This document shows positions 25,720 to 33,286 of a stretch of 64,000 bases of DNA, piece after piece (the first letter of the stretch is position 1; each line of letters begins with the position of its first letter). Under the pieces are notes generated by a model that saw only the letters and a program-made list of their open reading frames with translations, had not been told where the DNA came from and made no database searches. A program made the position numbers and the translations under genes. The DNA lies in assembly GCF_000987955.1 (NCBI RefSeq), contig NZ_LAZU01000006.1, positions 1 through 64,000 of the forward strand, given 5' to 3'. The DNA comes from Paenibacillus sp. DMB20. GTDB lineage: Bacteria; Bacillota; Bacilli; Paenibacillales; Paenibacillaceae.

Positions 25720-26571
25720 TTGAAAAAATGGTTATTTCTGTTGGCCTGCTTAATGCTGACGGGATGTGAGTCGGTCTTGACGCAGCATAACGGCAACACG
25801 GAGGCCGGGAAAATTTTAAACGATGAAGCTTCCATTCGGATCGCCAAGGAACAGATTTACGAAGGGAATCTGGTGCTGGTGAACAAGGAACATCCCGTTC
25901 ATCCGGAAAGCGTGCCTTCCGATATCGTTCGTTTGTTTGAAGATCGTGAACTGACCGAGGGTTACGCCTTATTGGACAATACGATCCGGTTATCGGGGAG
26001 CGTGGCCCGTTCATTTTCGGAAATGATCGATGCTGCCGCCAGAAAGGGGATTCACCGTTTTAGGATCAGCAGCGGTTACCGGGACGTCTCCGAGCAGGAG
26101 AGGCTCTACCGGGAAAAGGGGGCTGATTACGCATTGCCGGCGGGCCATAGCGAGCATAATCTCGGCTTGTCGCTGGATATCGGCTCGACGGCGGGGGCCA
26201 TCGACCGGACCCCGGAGGGGGAGTGGCTGCTGAAAAATGCCTGGAAGCACGGGTTTGTTCTTAGGTATCCTCCGGACAAAACGGCGATTACGGGCATTGA
26301 ATATGAGCCTTGGCATTTTCGCTATGTCGGTCTCCCCCACAGCGTCATCATGAAGGATAGAAATTTTACGTTAGAAGAGTATCTCGATTTTCTAAAGGAG
26401 CAAAAAAGCTTCAGCCCGACAGTCCAAGGCGAAAAATACGAGATTACCTATATGCCTGTATCTTCGGACATGACGATTCAGCTGCCGGTCGCGAATCCGT
26501 ATGAAATATCCGGAAACAATGTCGACGGGGTTATCGTAACCGTTCGCCAAAACGGGGGCGAAATGCCGTGA
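25720..26571 (+). CDS. VanY-type D-alanyl-D-alanine carboxypeptidase lipoprotein
   Basis: This protein removes the terminal D-Ala from peptidoglycan precursors. It has a lipobox LMLTGC near the N-terminus and the zinc peptidase M15B motifs SSGYRDVSEQERLY, GHSEHNLGLSLDIG and EPWHFRYVG, covering His, Asp and His ligands and the catalytic Glu. The start is most likely the TTG at 25720, 9 bases after AGGGAG; the ATG at 25711 abuts that site. It overlaps a vanZ-like gene by four bases (ATGA). No vanHAX or vanRS genes lie near, so this pair is probably a cell-wall housekeeping unit. Confidence 0.88.
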   Translation: MKKWLFLLACLMLTGCESVLTQHNGNTEAGKILNDEASIRIAKEQIYEGNLVLVNKEHPVHPESVPSDIVRLFEDRELTEGYALLDNTIRLSGSVARSFSEMIDAAARKGIHRFRISSGYRDVSEQERLYREKGADYALPAGHSEHNLGLSLDIGSTAGAIDRTPEGEWLLKNAWKHGFVLRYPPDKTAITGIEYEPWHFRYVGLPHSVIMKDRNFTLEEYLDFLKEQKSFSPTVQGEKYEITYMPVSSDMTIQLPVANPYEISGNNVDGVIVTVRQNGGEMP

Positions 26572-27062
26572 AGCCATGGAACAAAATGATTGTGCTGGTT
26601 CTGTTTACCGGGTACTTGTTTGTTCTGCTTAAGGTGATCCTGTTTAAATTCGGATCGGTGGACATCGGTTTTCTTTGGCAGCAGCTTCACCATGCCGCAA
26701 AGAATCCCTCAGCTGTTCTTTACCGGGTTCATTCGGGTAATTTAACGCCGTTCAAATCGATTGAATCTAACATTCACGGGATTTCAAGCGGGCATAACTT
26801 CGTTAACTTTACCGGAAACATTTTGATATTCGTACCTAACGGTTTATTCATCAGTCTATTGGCAAGGCATAACTATTTCGGAGCATTCGTGAGTTCGCTT
26901 GTCATAAGCTTGGGTCTGGAATGCTCGCAGGCCGTATTCTCGATGGGGGTCTTCGATGTGGACGATCTCATTCTAAACGTATCCGGGGGCATGTTAGGCT
27001 ACGCCGTGTTTCAAGTCCTCAAACCGTCCCTCGCGAGAGGGAGCATTGCCGGTTCTGCATAA
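26568..27062 (+). CDS. VanZ family membrane protein
   Basis: This 164-aa protein has four membrane spans and VanZ features: NLTPFKSIESNI, a central NFTGNILIFVPNGLFI block, and the acidic motif GVFDVDDLILNVSGGMLGY near the end. VanZ-family proteins modulate susceptibility to lipoglycopeptides through an unknown mechanism. It is translationally coupled to the vanY-like gene. The next 255 bases to 27317 show no supportable gene. Confidence 0.88.
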   Translation: MKPWNKMIVLVLFTGYLFVLLKVILFKFGSVDIGFLWQQLHHAAKNPSAVLYRVHSGNLTPFKSIESNIHGISSGHNFVNFTGNILIFVPNGLFISLLARHNYFGAFVSSLVISLGLECSQAVFSMGVFDVDDLILNVSGGMLGYAVFQVLKPSLARGSIAGSA

Positions 27063-27317
27063 TCATGCATAAAGAAGCTTGGGTTCGATCCGAATCCCGT
27101 CGGGAACACGGAAGGAATTTAATGATCTTTAACTCCATTAATTTTTAGCGTGATTTATGAATGGGAACCTAGAAACTATGTTAAAATTCCTCATAGGCAT
27201 GCCTTGAAATTCAGCAGTACAAAAGCTTCGCGCTTCGGGTATGCAGAGTAGAAAGGGATACCTTCTTCGAAATGTGATTGCCTCGGTCGAACTGAGCCAA
27301 GGAAAGGGTGAGGCCGG

Positions 27318-27782
27318 ATGGAAAAAGCAAACGAAATATCCCCGTCTTTATATGAATTTTTAAACGGACGCGATCTGGAGAGGAAGCAGCATGAAGCGAT
27401 GATGCTGCTGACGGTAACGGAGGACGCCTGGCCTCATTCGGCCATGGTCAGTGCCGGCGAGTTGGTTGCCCTGAGCCGAAGCCGCCTGCGTCTGGCCCTC
27501 TGGCCGGGAACGGTGACGAGCGGGAATATGATCCGTTCCGGCCGGGCGGTGCTTGTTGCCGTTCACCAAGGAGCCGTTCATTATGTCCGGCTGTCCCTTA
27601 GCCGTCTTCCGCAGCTTCCTTCTGCCCGCCATCCGCGTGAGCGGTTCGAGGCCGAAGTCATGTCCGTCCGCGAGGATACCGCCAAGTATGCGGACATCGC
27701 GTCGGGGGTAACGATCCTGCTGAAGCAGCAGGCCGAGGTGCTCACGCGTTGGGGGGAGACCCTGACGGAGCTGAGGGAATAG
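27318..27782 (+). CDS. Pyridoxamine 5'-phosphate oxidase-like flavin-binding protein
   Basis: This 154-aa protein has the split-barrel flavin-binding pattern: the N-terminal MMLLTVTEDAWPHSAMVSAGELVAL, LRLALWPGTVTSGNMIRSGRAVLVAVH, and a strand HYVRLSLSRL. The family includes PNP oxidase-like proteins that bind FMN or F420; substrates are usually unknown. The ribosome site GGGTGAGG is upstream. Confidence in the fold is moderate because motifs are short. It is monocistronic, upstream of the cold-shock gene. Confidence 0.7.
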   Translation: MEKANEISPSLYEFLNGRDLERKQHEAMMLLTVTEDAWPHSAMVSAGELVALSRSRLRLALWPGTVTSGNMIRSGRAVLVAVHQGAVHYVRLSLSRLPQLPSARHPRERFEAEVMSVREDTAKYADIASGVTILLKQQAEVLTRWGETLTELRE

Positions 27783-27908
27783 CCCGGAACTTCGCCGCTC
27801 GCAGGCTTTCGGAATTTTTTTAAAAATTTTTCGGAAGCCTGTTATATTCCCGTCAATTTTTGCATAGGATAAGATTATAAAATTGGTTAAGAAACTTGAC
27901 ATCAGCAT

Positions 27909-27937
27909 TTGCCAACGCACGCGAAGTGTGATAATAT
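27909..27937 (+). promoter_or_regulatory. Probable promoter of the cold-shock gene
   Basis: TTGCCA (27909-27914) is followed by GATAAT (27930-27935, 15 bases) or TAATAT (27932-27937, 17 bases). A start near 27944 would give a leader of about 130 bases, the usual length for bacillary cold-shock genes. Confidence 0.5.
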
Positions 27938-27960
27938 GTAATTATCGAAATCGACCTGAA

Positions 27961-28018
27961 TTCACATATTGTAGAGGGTTGTTTTTCCGGTAACCTTGTA
28001 CAATATGTGAATTTTTTT
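27961..28018 (+). promoter_or_regulatory. Terminator-like hairpin in the cold-shock gene leader
   Basis: TTCACATATTGT (27961-27972) pairs perfectly with ACAATATGTGAA (28000-28011) and seven T residues follow directly. It lies between the probable promoter and the csp start, so it could act as an attenuator or a temperature-responsive structure. The palindrome TTCGTTAACGAA (28020-28031) follows. Confidence 0.65.
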
Positions 28019-28073
28019 ATTCGTTAACGAAGTAAAAAAAGGTCATGTAAATTTTTTCAAGGAGGTACTCCCC

Positions 28074-28274
28074 ATGCAAACAGGAACTGTAAAATGGTTT
28101 AATGCAGAGAAGGGCTTCGGTTTTATCGAAGTTGAAGGCGGAAACGATGTATTCGTTCACTTCAGCGCGATTCAAGGCGATGGCTTCAAAACGTTGGACG
28201 AAGGACAACGCGTTGAATTCAACATCGTTGAAGGAAACCGTGGACCACAAGCTGAAAACGTTGTAAAACTGTAA
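28074..28274 (+). CDS. Cold-shock protein (CspA/CspB family)
   Basis: This 66-aa single-stranded nucleic acid-binding protein acts as an RNA chaperone. RNP1 KGFGFIEV (about 14-21) and RNP2 VFVHFSAI (about 27-34) are complete, and the length is that of B. subtilis CspB/C/D. AAGGAGG precedes the ATG. The 5' leader carries a terminator-like hairpin, and a very strong terminator follows. A second cold-inducible-type gene (YdjO) lies 200 bases downstream. Confidence 0.97.
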   Translation: MQTGTVKWFNAEKGFGFIEVEGGNDVFVHFSAIQGDGFKTLDEGQRVEFNIVEGNRGPQAENVVKL

Positions 28275-28290
28275 GATTTTTAGCAGGCGG

Positions 28291-28329
28291 GCTGCCCTTA
28301 ATGTGTGACATTAAGGGCAGCTTTGTTTT
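28291..28329 (+). terminator. Strong terminator after the cold-shock gene
   Basis: GCTGCCCTTAATGT pairs perfectly with ACATTAAGGGCAGC around a three-base loop, followed by TTTGTTTT. Confidence 0.95.
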
Positions 28330-28469
28330 AAACATCGGCTAGTTGCCCGTCAAGGATGTTTAACCGATGTCTATAGAGAAAGCATCCATCAAACCGGGGG
28401 TGCCGACATTTCCGGAAGGGTGTTGTCTCTACTTGATTATTCTGAGACGAGGACAAAGGAGGAGTGTTC

Positions 28470-28706
28470 ATGTATTCACGTAAAAGCACGATGGAAAGCA
28501 TACCCGAAGAAATGACCGAGGTGTGGGCTTGTACGAATGACGGCTGCAAGGGATGGATCCGGGACGATTTCGCATTTGAAGCGGAGCCGGTCTGCCAGCT
28601 GTGCAAATCTCCTATGGTCAAGGAAACGAGGATGCTGCCCCTGCTCGTCAACACGAATAAGAAGCAAAAGTCACTCGGCAAAGGGATTTTGATTGATCGG
28701 AAATAG
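28470..28706 (+). CDS. Cold-inducible protein YdjO-like zinc-ribbon protein
   Basis: This 78-aa protein matches the YdjO family: MYSRKSTMESIPEEMTEVW, a first pair of cysteines in CTNDGC, a second in CQLC, then KETRMLPLLVNT. The four cysteines probably hold zinc. Its role is unknown; the B. subtilis gene is cold-induced, and here it neighbours csp. ATG 28470 is chosen with AAAGGAGG at 28455; a GTG two codons earlier overlaps that site. Confidence 0.85.
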   Translation: MYSRKSTMESIPEEMTEVWACTNDGCKGWIRDDFAFEAEPVCQLCKSPMVKETRMLPLLVNTNKKQKSLGKGILIDRK

Positions 28707-28896
28707 CGGCTAAAGGCCAAGCGACAAGCGTAGGTACGGTCGGTATCTTTTCGAAAATATACGAACTCCCGCATAGCCTGACATAGGTTTTCGTTTAAAT
28801 TTGACGAGACCGGTTAGTTATAATGTGTCCCCTCCGATTGCTGCAAGGGGTCGCATCAAGTGCGGAAAGCGCATGAATTCCAAAGGAGGAACCGTA

Positions 28897-29073
28897 TTGA
28901 ACACGCAAGCTGAGGTACTGAAACGCAACATTGACAACATGATCATGCAGGAGAATCAGGACGGCCTGAATGAGCAGGAGAGATTCATCATGCAAAAGCT
29001 GATGAGGGAGAGATATCAGCTGGAGCATGAGGCCAAGCACGAAAACAGTGAGGACGATAGCGCTGGCAAGTAA
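28897..29073 (+). CDS. Small hypothetical helical protein (58 aa)
   Basis: The start is TTG 28897, given by CAAAGGAGGAA at proper spacing; upstream codons in the same frame lack a ribosome site. The peptide is highly charged and helical (AEVLKRNIDNMIMQENQDGLNEQER, RERYQLEHEAKHE) with no signal peptide or known domain. A strong terminator follows. Real coding is supported by the ribosome site and the terminator. Confidence 0.6.
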   Translation: MNTQAEVLKRNIDNMIMQENQDGLNEQERFIMQKLMRERYQLEHEAKHENSEDDSAGK

Positions 29074-29120
29074 GGATTCTGGTGGTAGATCCAATCCGGT
29101 ACGAAATGACTGTTTCATAT

Positions 29121-29168
29121 AAAAGGCGTGAGCTGCGGACGACGAGTCCGCAGTTCGCGCCTTTTTTT
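29121..29168 (+). terminator. Strong two-part terminator
   Basis: AAAAGGCG...CGCCTTTTTTT encloses the inner stem CTGCGGAC-GACGA-GTCCGCAG. Confidence 0.9.
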
Positions 29169-29259
29169 GTTGGTGCCGTCCGAAAGGCGGTTGTACGCCT
29201 TTTGGATGACATTTCATGGTTGTTTTTGCTGGATCACATAACTTGGTTTCCGCAAAAAC

Positions 29260-29298
29260 ACCGTTGTTCTTCTCAAAGGACAACGGTATTTCTGTTTT
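29260..29298 (+). terminator. Second stem-loop with T-rich tail
   Basis: ACCGTTGT (29260-29267) pairs with ACAACGGT (29280-29287), followed by ATTTCTGTTTTT. No gene lies between this and the preceding terminator. Confidence 0.6.
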
Positions 29299-29346
29299 TG
29301 GCGGACCCACCCGAAAAATGATACCCTCAATACGAAATCCGAGCCT

Positions 29347-29404
29347 TTCACGGCATGCAACAAACAAACTACAATAGATACATCAAGATTGAAAGGGTTT
29401 ACAG
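29347..29404 (+). promoter_or_regulatory. Promoter and cre-like site of sugar module 1
   Basis: TTCACG (29347-29352) and TACAAT (29370-29375) are 17 bases apart. About 14 bases downstream, TTGAAAGGGTTTACAG (29389-29404) matches the CcpA cre consensus except the central C and last base, which would block transcription when glucose is present. The promoter match is moderate. Confidence 0.45.
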
Positions 29405-29440
29405 TCGAAACCGAAACGAAGCAACCTGGGGGTCAGAATC

Positions 29441-30438
29441 ATGCAAAATCAACGGAAGGCCGAACCCGTTTCCGAAACCGGTGTCGGAGCGGCGTTAACA
29501 TTATCCGGGAACAACCTCAAAACGGAGGCCAGGCGAAAATGGCGTAAAAAGCTGTATGAACAGAGGCATATTCAGATCATGGCCCTGCTCGGCATCGCTG
29601 GATGATCGTGTTCAACTACGTCCCGATGTACGGCGTCATTATCGCTTTCAAGGAATTTAATATCGTGAAGTCCATTGGAGAGGCCCCCTGGGTCGGATTG
29701 CAGCACTTCAAGGAGTTTTTCCAGGACGACAATTTCGCGAACGTCATGAAAAACACGCTCGGCATCAGCCTGATCAAGCTGTTGATCGGCTTTCCGCTGC
29801 CTATCATTTTCGCCCTGTTCTTAAACGAGATCCGGTCCATCCGGTTCAAAAAAGCGGTGCAGACGATCTCGTATCTGCCCCACTTTTTGTCCTGGGTGAT
29901 TCTGGGCGGCATCCTGGCGACTTGGTTGGCGGACGTGGGCATCATCAACCATATCCTGATGGCCCTGAAAATCATCGACGAACCGATATCGTATCTGGCC
30001 GAGCCAAGTTATTTCTGGAGCATCGTCATTACTTCGGATTTGTGGAAAGAGCTTGGATGGTCGGCGATCATTTATCTGGCAGCCATATCCAGCGTATCCC
30101 CTGAACTGTACGAAGCATCCACCATCGACGGAGCGGGCCGGTTCCAAAAAATGTGGTACGTTACCCTGCCATGCATCAAAGCGACCATATCCATCTTGTT
30201 CATTCTGGCCGTCAGCGGCGTGCTGAACTCCAATTTCGACCAGATTCTGGTGCTGCGGAACTCGCTCAACGAAAGCGCGAGCAATGTGATCGACATTTAT
30301 GTATACCAGACGGGGATGCAGTCCGCACGGTATTCCTATTCCGCAGCCGTCGGATTGTTCAAAGCGGTGATTGCCCTGATCCTGCTGCTCATTGCCAACA
30401 AGGTCACCAAAAAACTGAACAACACGTCACTTTTCTAG
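29441..30438 (+). pseudogene. LplB-type sugar ABC permease, frameshifted near codon 53
   Basis: The product would be an approximately 332-aa permease. The frame from ATG 29441 (MQNQRKAEPVSETG...KLYEQRHIQIMALLGIAG) stops at 29603; the rest (MIVFNYVPMYGVIIAF... through the EAA loop YEASTIDGAGRFQKMWYVTLPCI) continues in the frame reached by losing one base. The join falls inside the first membrane span, where relatives read continuously (A-W-M-I-V-F-N-Y-V-P). So the gene lacks one base near 29597. This may be a sequencing error. A coincidental ATGA overlap could also permit reinitiation. The gene heads the operon permease-permease-binder. Confidence 0.8.
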
Positions 30439-30456
30439 AGAGGGGAGCCTGGTACG

Positions 30457-31344
30457 GTGTTTAACTTGAAAAGGAAAACCAAGGGAGAAGCGGTCTTCGA
30501 CCTGGTCAACAACTTCGGCATGCTGCTGATCTGCTTCATCACGCTTTACCCGATCTGGTATGTGATCGTGAACGCCCTGAACGAAGGGCAGGACGGGATG
30601 CGAGGCGGGATCTACTGGTGGCCCCGGATTTTCAGCTTCGAAAATTTCGAGGCGGTATTCCAAAGTCCCGGCATTATGACAGCCATGGGCATTACTGCGG
30701 CCAAAACGCTGCTTGGCACCGTCATTCACGTGTTTTTTACCGCCATGGTCGCCTACGCTTTTTCCCGCAAGGGCCTGATCGGCGGCAAAATATATATCTT
30801 GATCGGCACGTTCACCATGTTCTTCAGCGGGGGCTTGATCCCGACGTACCTGCTCATGAAGGATTTGCACCTGCTGGATAATTTCCTAGTGTACATCATC
30901 CCGGTCATGTTCAGCTTCTTTGACCTCATTATCTTCATGACCTTCTTCCGTGAAATTCCGGACGGTCTGGAGGAAGCGGCCAAAATCGACGGCGCCAATG
31001 ACTGGTCCATTCTGCTAAAGGTCGTGCTGCCGGTATCCATGCCGGTGATCGCCACCATTGCGCTGTTTCACGGCGTTTACCAGTGGAACGACTACTTTGC
31101 GGGCGTCATTTACATCAACAATACCGATCTGCAGCCCATCCAGACGTATTTGTATAGGGTAGTCGCGCAGTCGAGCTCCAATCAGATGGTGGCCCAGATT
31201 CCGGGCGGCGTTGCCAAGACGGTCACGTCGCAGTCGATCAAGCTGGCCACGATGGTTGTCACTACCCTGCCGATCGTTTTCGTTTATCCGTTCCTGCAGC
31301 GTTATTTCGTCAAAGGGATGATGATCGGCTCGATCAAGGGCTGA
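30457..31344 (+). CDS. YtcP-type sugar ABC transporter permease
   Basis: This 295-aa permease has six spans and the EAA loop EEAAKIDGANDWSILLKVVLPVSMPVIA (about 171-198). It pairs with the LplB-type permease as in lplABC and ytcP clusters for oligosaccharides. The GTG start at 30457 has GAGGGGAG upstream. No ATPase is encoded here, so a shared MsmX-like ATPase elsewhere is expected. Confidence 0.9.
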   Translation: MFNLKRKTKGEAVFDLVNNFGMLLICFITLYPIWYVIVNALNEGQDGMRGGIYWWPRIFSFENFEAVFQSPGIMTAMGITAAKTLLGTVIHVFFTAMVAYAFSRKGLIGGKIYILIGTFTMFFSGGLIPTYLLMKDLHLLDNFLVYIIPVMFSFFDLIIFMTFFREIPDGLEEAAKIDGANDWSILLKVVLPVSMPVIATIALFHGVYQWNDYFAGVIYINNTDLQPIQTYLYRVVAQSSSNQMVAQIPGGVAKTVTSQSIKLATMVVTTLPIVFVYPFLQRYFVKGMMIGSIKG

Positions 31345-31406
31345 TCCCGAAGCAGAGACGCCTTCTTCCACATGCCGGGGAAACCGGGAGGAAGCATCCA
31401 TTAGGT

Positions 31407-31434
31407 AACCCCTCTTGCCGAAAGGGCAGGGGTT
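31407..31434 (+). promoter_or_regulatory. Stem-loop between permease and binder genes
   Basis: AACCCCT pairs with AGGGGTT, enclosing TGCC-GAAA-GG(G)CA with a GNRA-type loop. No T run follows. It may protect the downstream binder mRNA or partly attenuate read-through. Confidence 0.5.
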
Positions 31435-31473
31435 GCATATAAAATATCTTTATATAAGAAAAGGGGTAAACAC

Positions 31474-33141
31474 ATGAGCAGGAAACTCAAGCCGAAAAGC
31501 CTTTTGATGCTGATGTTCGCGCTCGTCATGGCTTTTACGACGGCATGCTCTTCAGGCGGCGGCCAAGAGGCCGAGGAAAAGCAGGGGGAACAGCCGAAAG
31601 GGGAAGAAGCAAAACTGACGAAGGACCAGCCGGGCTGGTCTGTGGATACATCTCCGATCACGTTTGACTGGTATATCAACTTTGCTTGGTTCCCCAACAA
31701 ATGGGGCGAGGACATCACGTCCAAATACGTAACCAAGAAAACGGGCGTGGATATAAACTTCATCGTTCCCGCAGGCAACGAAGCCGAGAAGATGAACACG
31801 ATGATCGCTTCGGGATCGCTGCCGGACTTTATTACGCTGGGCTGGTATGAGGACGCGGTGAAAAAGATGATCGAGGGTGATCTCGTCCTGCCGCTGAATG
31901 AGCTGGCCGATCAGTATGACCCTTACTTCTACAAAGTTACCGATCCGGCCAAGGTATCGTGGTACACGCAGGAGGACGGCAAGATCTACGGTTATCCGAA
32001 CGCCTCTTCTTCCCCGAAAGACTACGAGAAGTTCGGCGACAACCTGACGTCAACCCAAACGTTCCTTGTCCGCAAGGATATGTATGAAGCGCTCGGCAAG
32101 CCGGACATGCGTACGCCGGAAGGCTTCCTGAAAGCGTTGGAGGACGCTAAAAAAATGTTCCCGGACGTCAACGGACAACCGCTCATTCCGCTCGGCATGT
32201 ATGACTTCCATGAGAAGGGCAACGCCTCTCTGGAGCATTACATCCAGAACTTCCTGGCCGTGCCTTACGAAAAAGACGGCAAGCTGAATGACCGTTTTCT
32301 GGATCCCGACTATATCAAGTGGCTGAAAACGATGCGTCAGGCCAATGAAAAAGGGCTGCTCGCCAAGGATATTTTTATCGACAAGCGCCCGCAGATGGAG
32401 GAAAAAATCGCCCAAGGCCGTTATTTCGCCATGCTGTATGCAAGAAGCGACCTTGCCAACCAGCAAAACGCTTTGTACGCCAATGATCCGAACTCCGTCT
32501 ATATCGCGGTAGACGGTCCGGCGAATGCCAAGATGGATCCGCCTACGCTTGCCGGCCCTTCCATCTCCGGCTGGACGGTCACGCTGATATCCAAAAACGT
32601 GAAGGATAAAGCCCGAGCAATCCGCTTCCTGGATTACTTGATTTCCGAGGAAGGCCAGCGCGATACCTTCCTGGGCGAAAAGGGCGTGACGTGGGATACC
32701 ATCGACGGCAAAGACCAGTTCCTCCCGGAAGTAAGCCAGCTGCTGCAGAGCGACCGCGGCGCGTTCGACAAGAAGTACGGCGCATCGCATACGTTCTGGA
32801 TGATGATGGACACGAACATGACGCCGGCCTGGGCGCCGGCAGCGGTTGAGCCTTTCAAGCAGATGGAGGATTGGACGCGCGGCAAGACCCACAGCTTCTC
32901 GCAGTTTGATCAGCTGGATCCGCAAGGCAACTCCGAGGAAGGCATTATCAACGGCAAAGTGCTGCAGGAGTGGGGAAAAGCCCTCCCGAAAATGATCCTC
33001 GCCAAAACCGATGCCGAGTTTGACCAAATTTGGAACGAATACCTCGCGAAACGCGAGTCCTTGGGCTTCGCCAAAGTCCAGGAATACAGACAAAAGAAAT
33101 ACGATGAGAATATGAAAAAGCTGGCAGAATTTATTAAGTAA
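31474..33141 (+). CDS. Extracellular sugar-binding lipoprotein (LplA type)
   Basis: This 555-aa binding protein has a lipobox FTTACSS (Cys near 24) and an acidic linker rich in E and K. It continues with the family 1 binder pattern: KTGVDINFIVPAGNEAEKMNTMIASGSLPDFI, WYTQEDGKIYGYPN, FLVRKDMYEALGKPDMRTPEGFLKAL. The length and pattern match LplA/YtcQ binders for plant or host oligosaccharides. The gene is 129 bases after the permease, with a stem-loop between, and a terminator at 33198 follows. Confidence 0.92.
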   Translation: MSRKLKPKSLLMLMFALVMAFTTACSSGGGQEAEEKQGEQPKGEEAKLTKDQPGWSVDTSPITFDWYINFAWFPNKWGEDITSKYVTKKTGVDINFIVPAGNEAEKMNTMIASGSLPDFITLGWYEDAVKKMIEGDLVLPLNELADQYDPYFYKVTDPAKVSWYTQEDGKIYGYPNASSSPKDYEKFGDNLTSTQTFLVRKDMYEALGKPDMRTPEGFLKALEDAKKMFPDVNGQPLIPLGMYDFHEKGNASLEHYIQNFLAVPYEKDGKLNDRFLDPDYIKWLKTMRQANEKGLLAKDIFIDKRPQMEEKIAQGRYFAMLYARSDLANQQNALYANDPNSVYIAVDGPANAKMDPPTLAGPSISGWTVTLISKNVKDKARAIRFLDYLISEEGQRDTFLGEKGVTWDTIDGKDQFLPEVSQLLQSDRGAFDKKYGASHTFWMMMDTNMTPAWAPAAVEPFKQMEDWTRGKTHSFSQFDQLDPQGNSEEGIINGKVLQEWGKALPKMILAKTDAEFDQIWNEYLAKRESLGFAKVQEYRQKKYDENMKKLAEFIK

Positions 33142-33197
33142 TTTCTCGAATTGTTCTTGCGACGGCGAAGTTTCTGTTATCGACCGAAAGAGCTTAA

Positions 33198-33239
33198 GGT
33201 ACCCCGATTCCGAAAACAAAGGAAAACGGGGTGCCTTTT
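33198..33239 (+). terminator. Terminator after the binder gene
   Basis: GGTACCCCG pairs with CGGGGTGCC (one G-T pair), followed by TTTT. Read-through to the sensor kinase gene 40 bases later is possible. Confidence 0.7.
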
Positions 33240-33286
33240 GCCGCGTCCGGCGAAACATCCAAATCAACCAACGGGGCGTGACAGGC

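Noticed and set aside
25720..27062. A complete glycopeptide-resistance cluster
   Set aside because: Only vanY- and vanZ-like genes occur; no ligase, dehydrogenase or dipeptidase genes are present.
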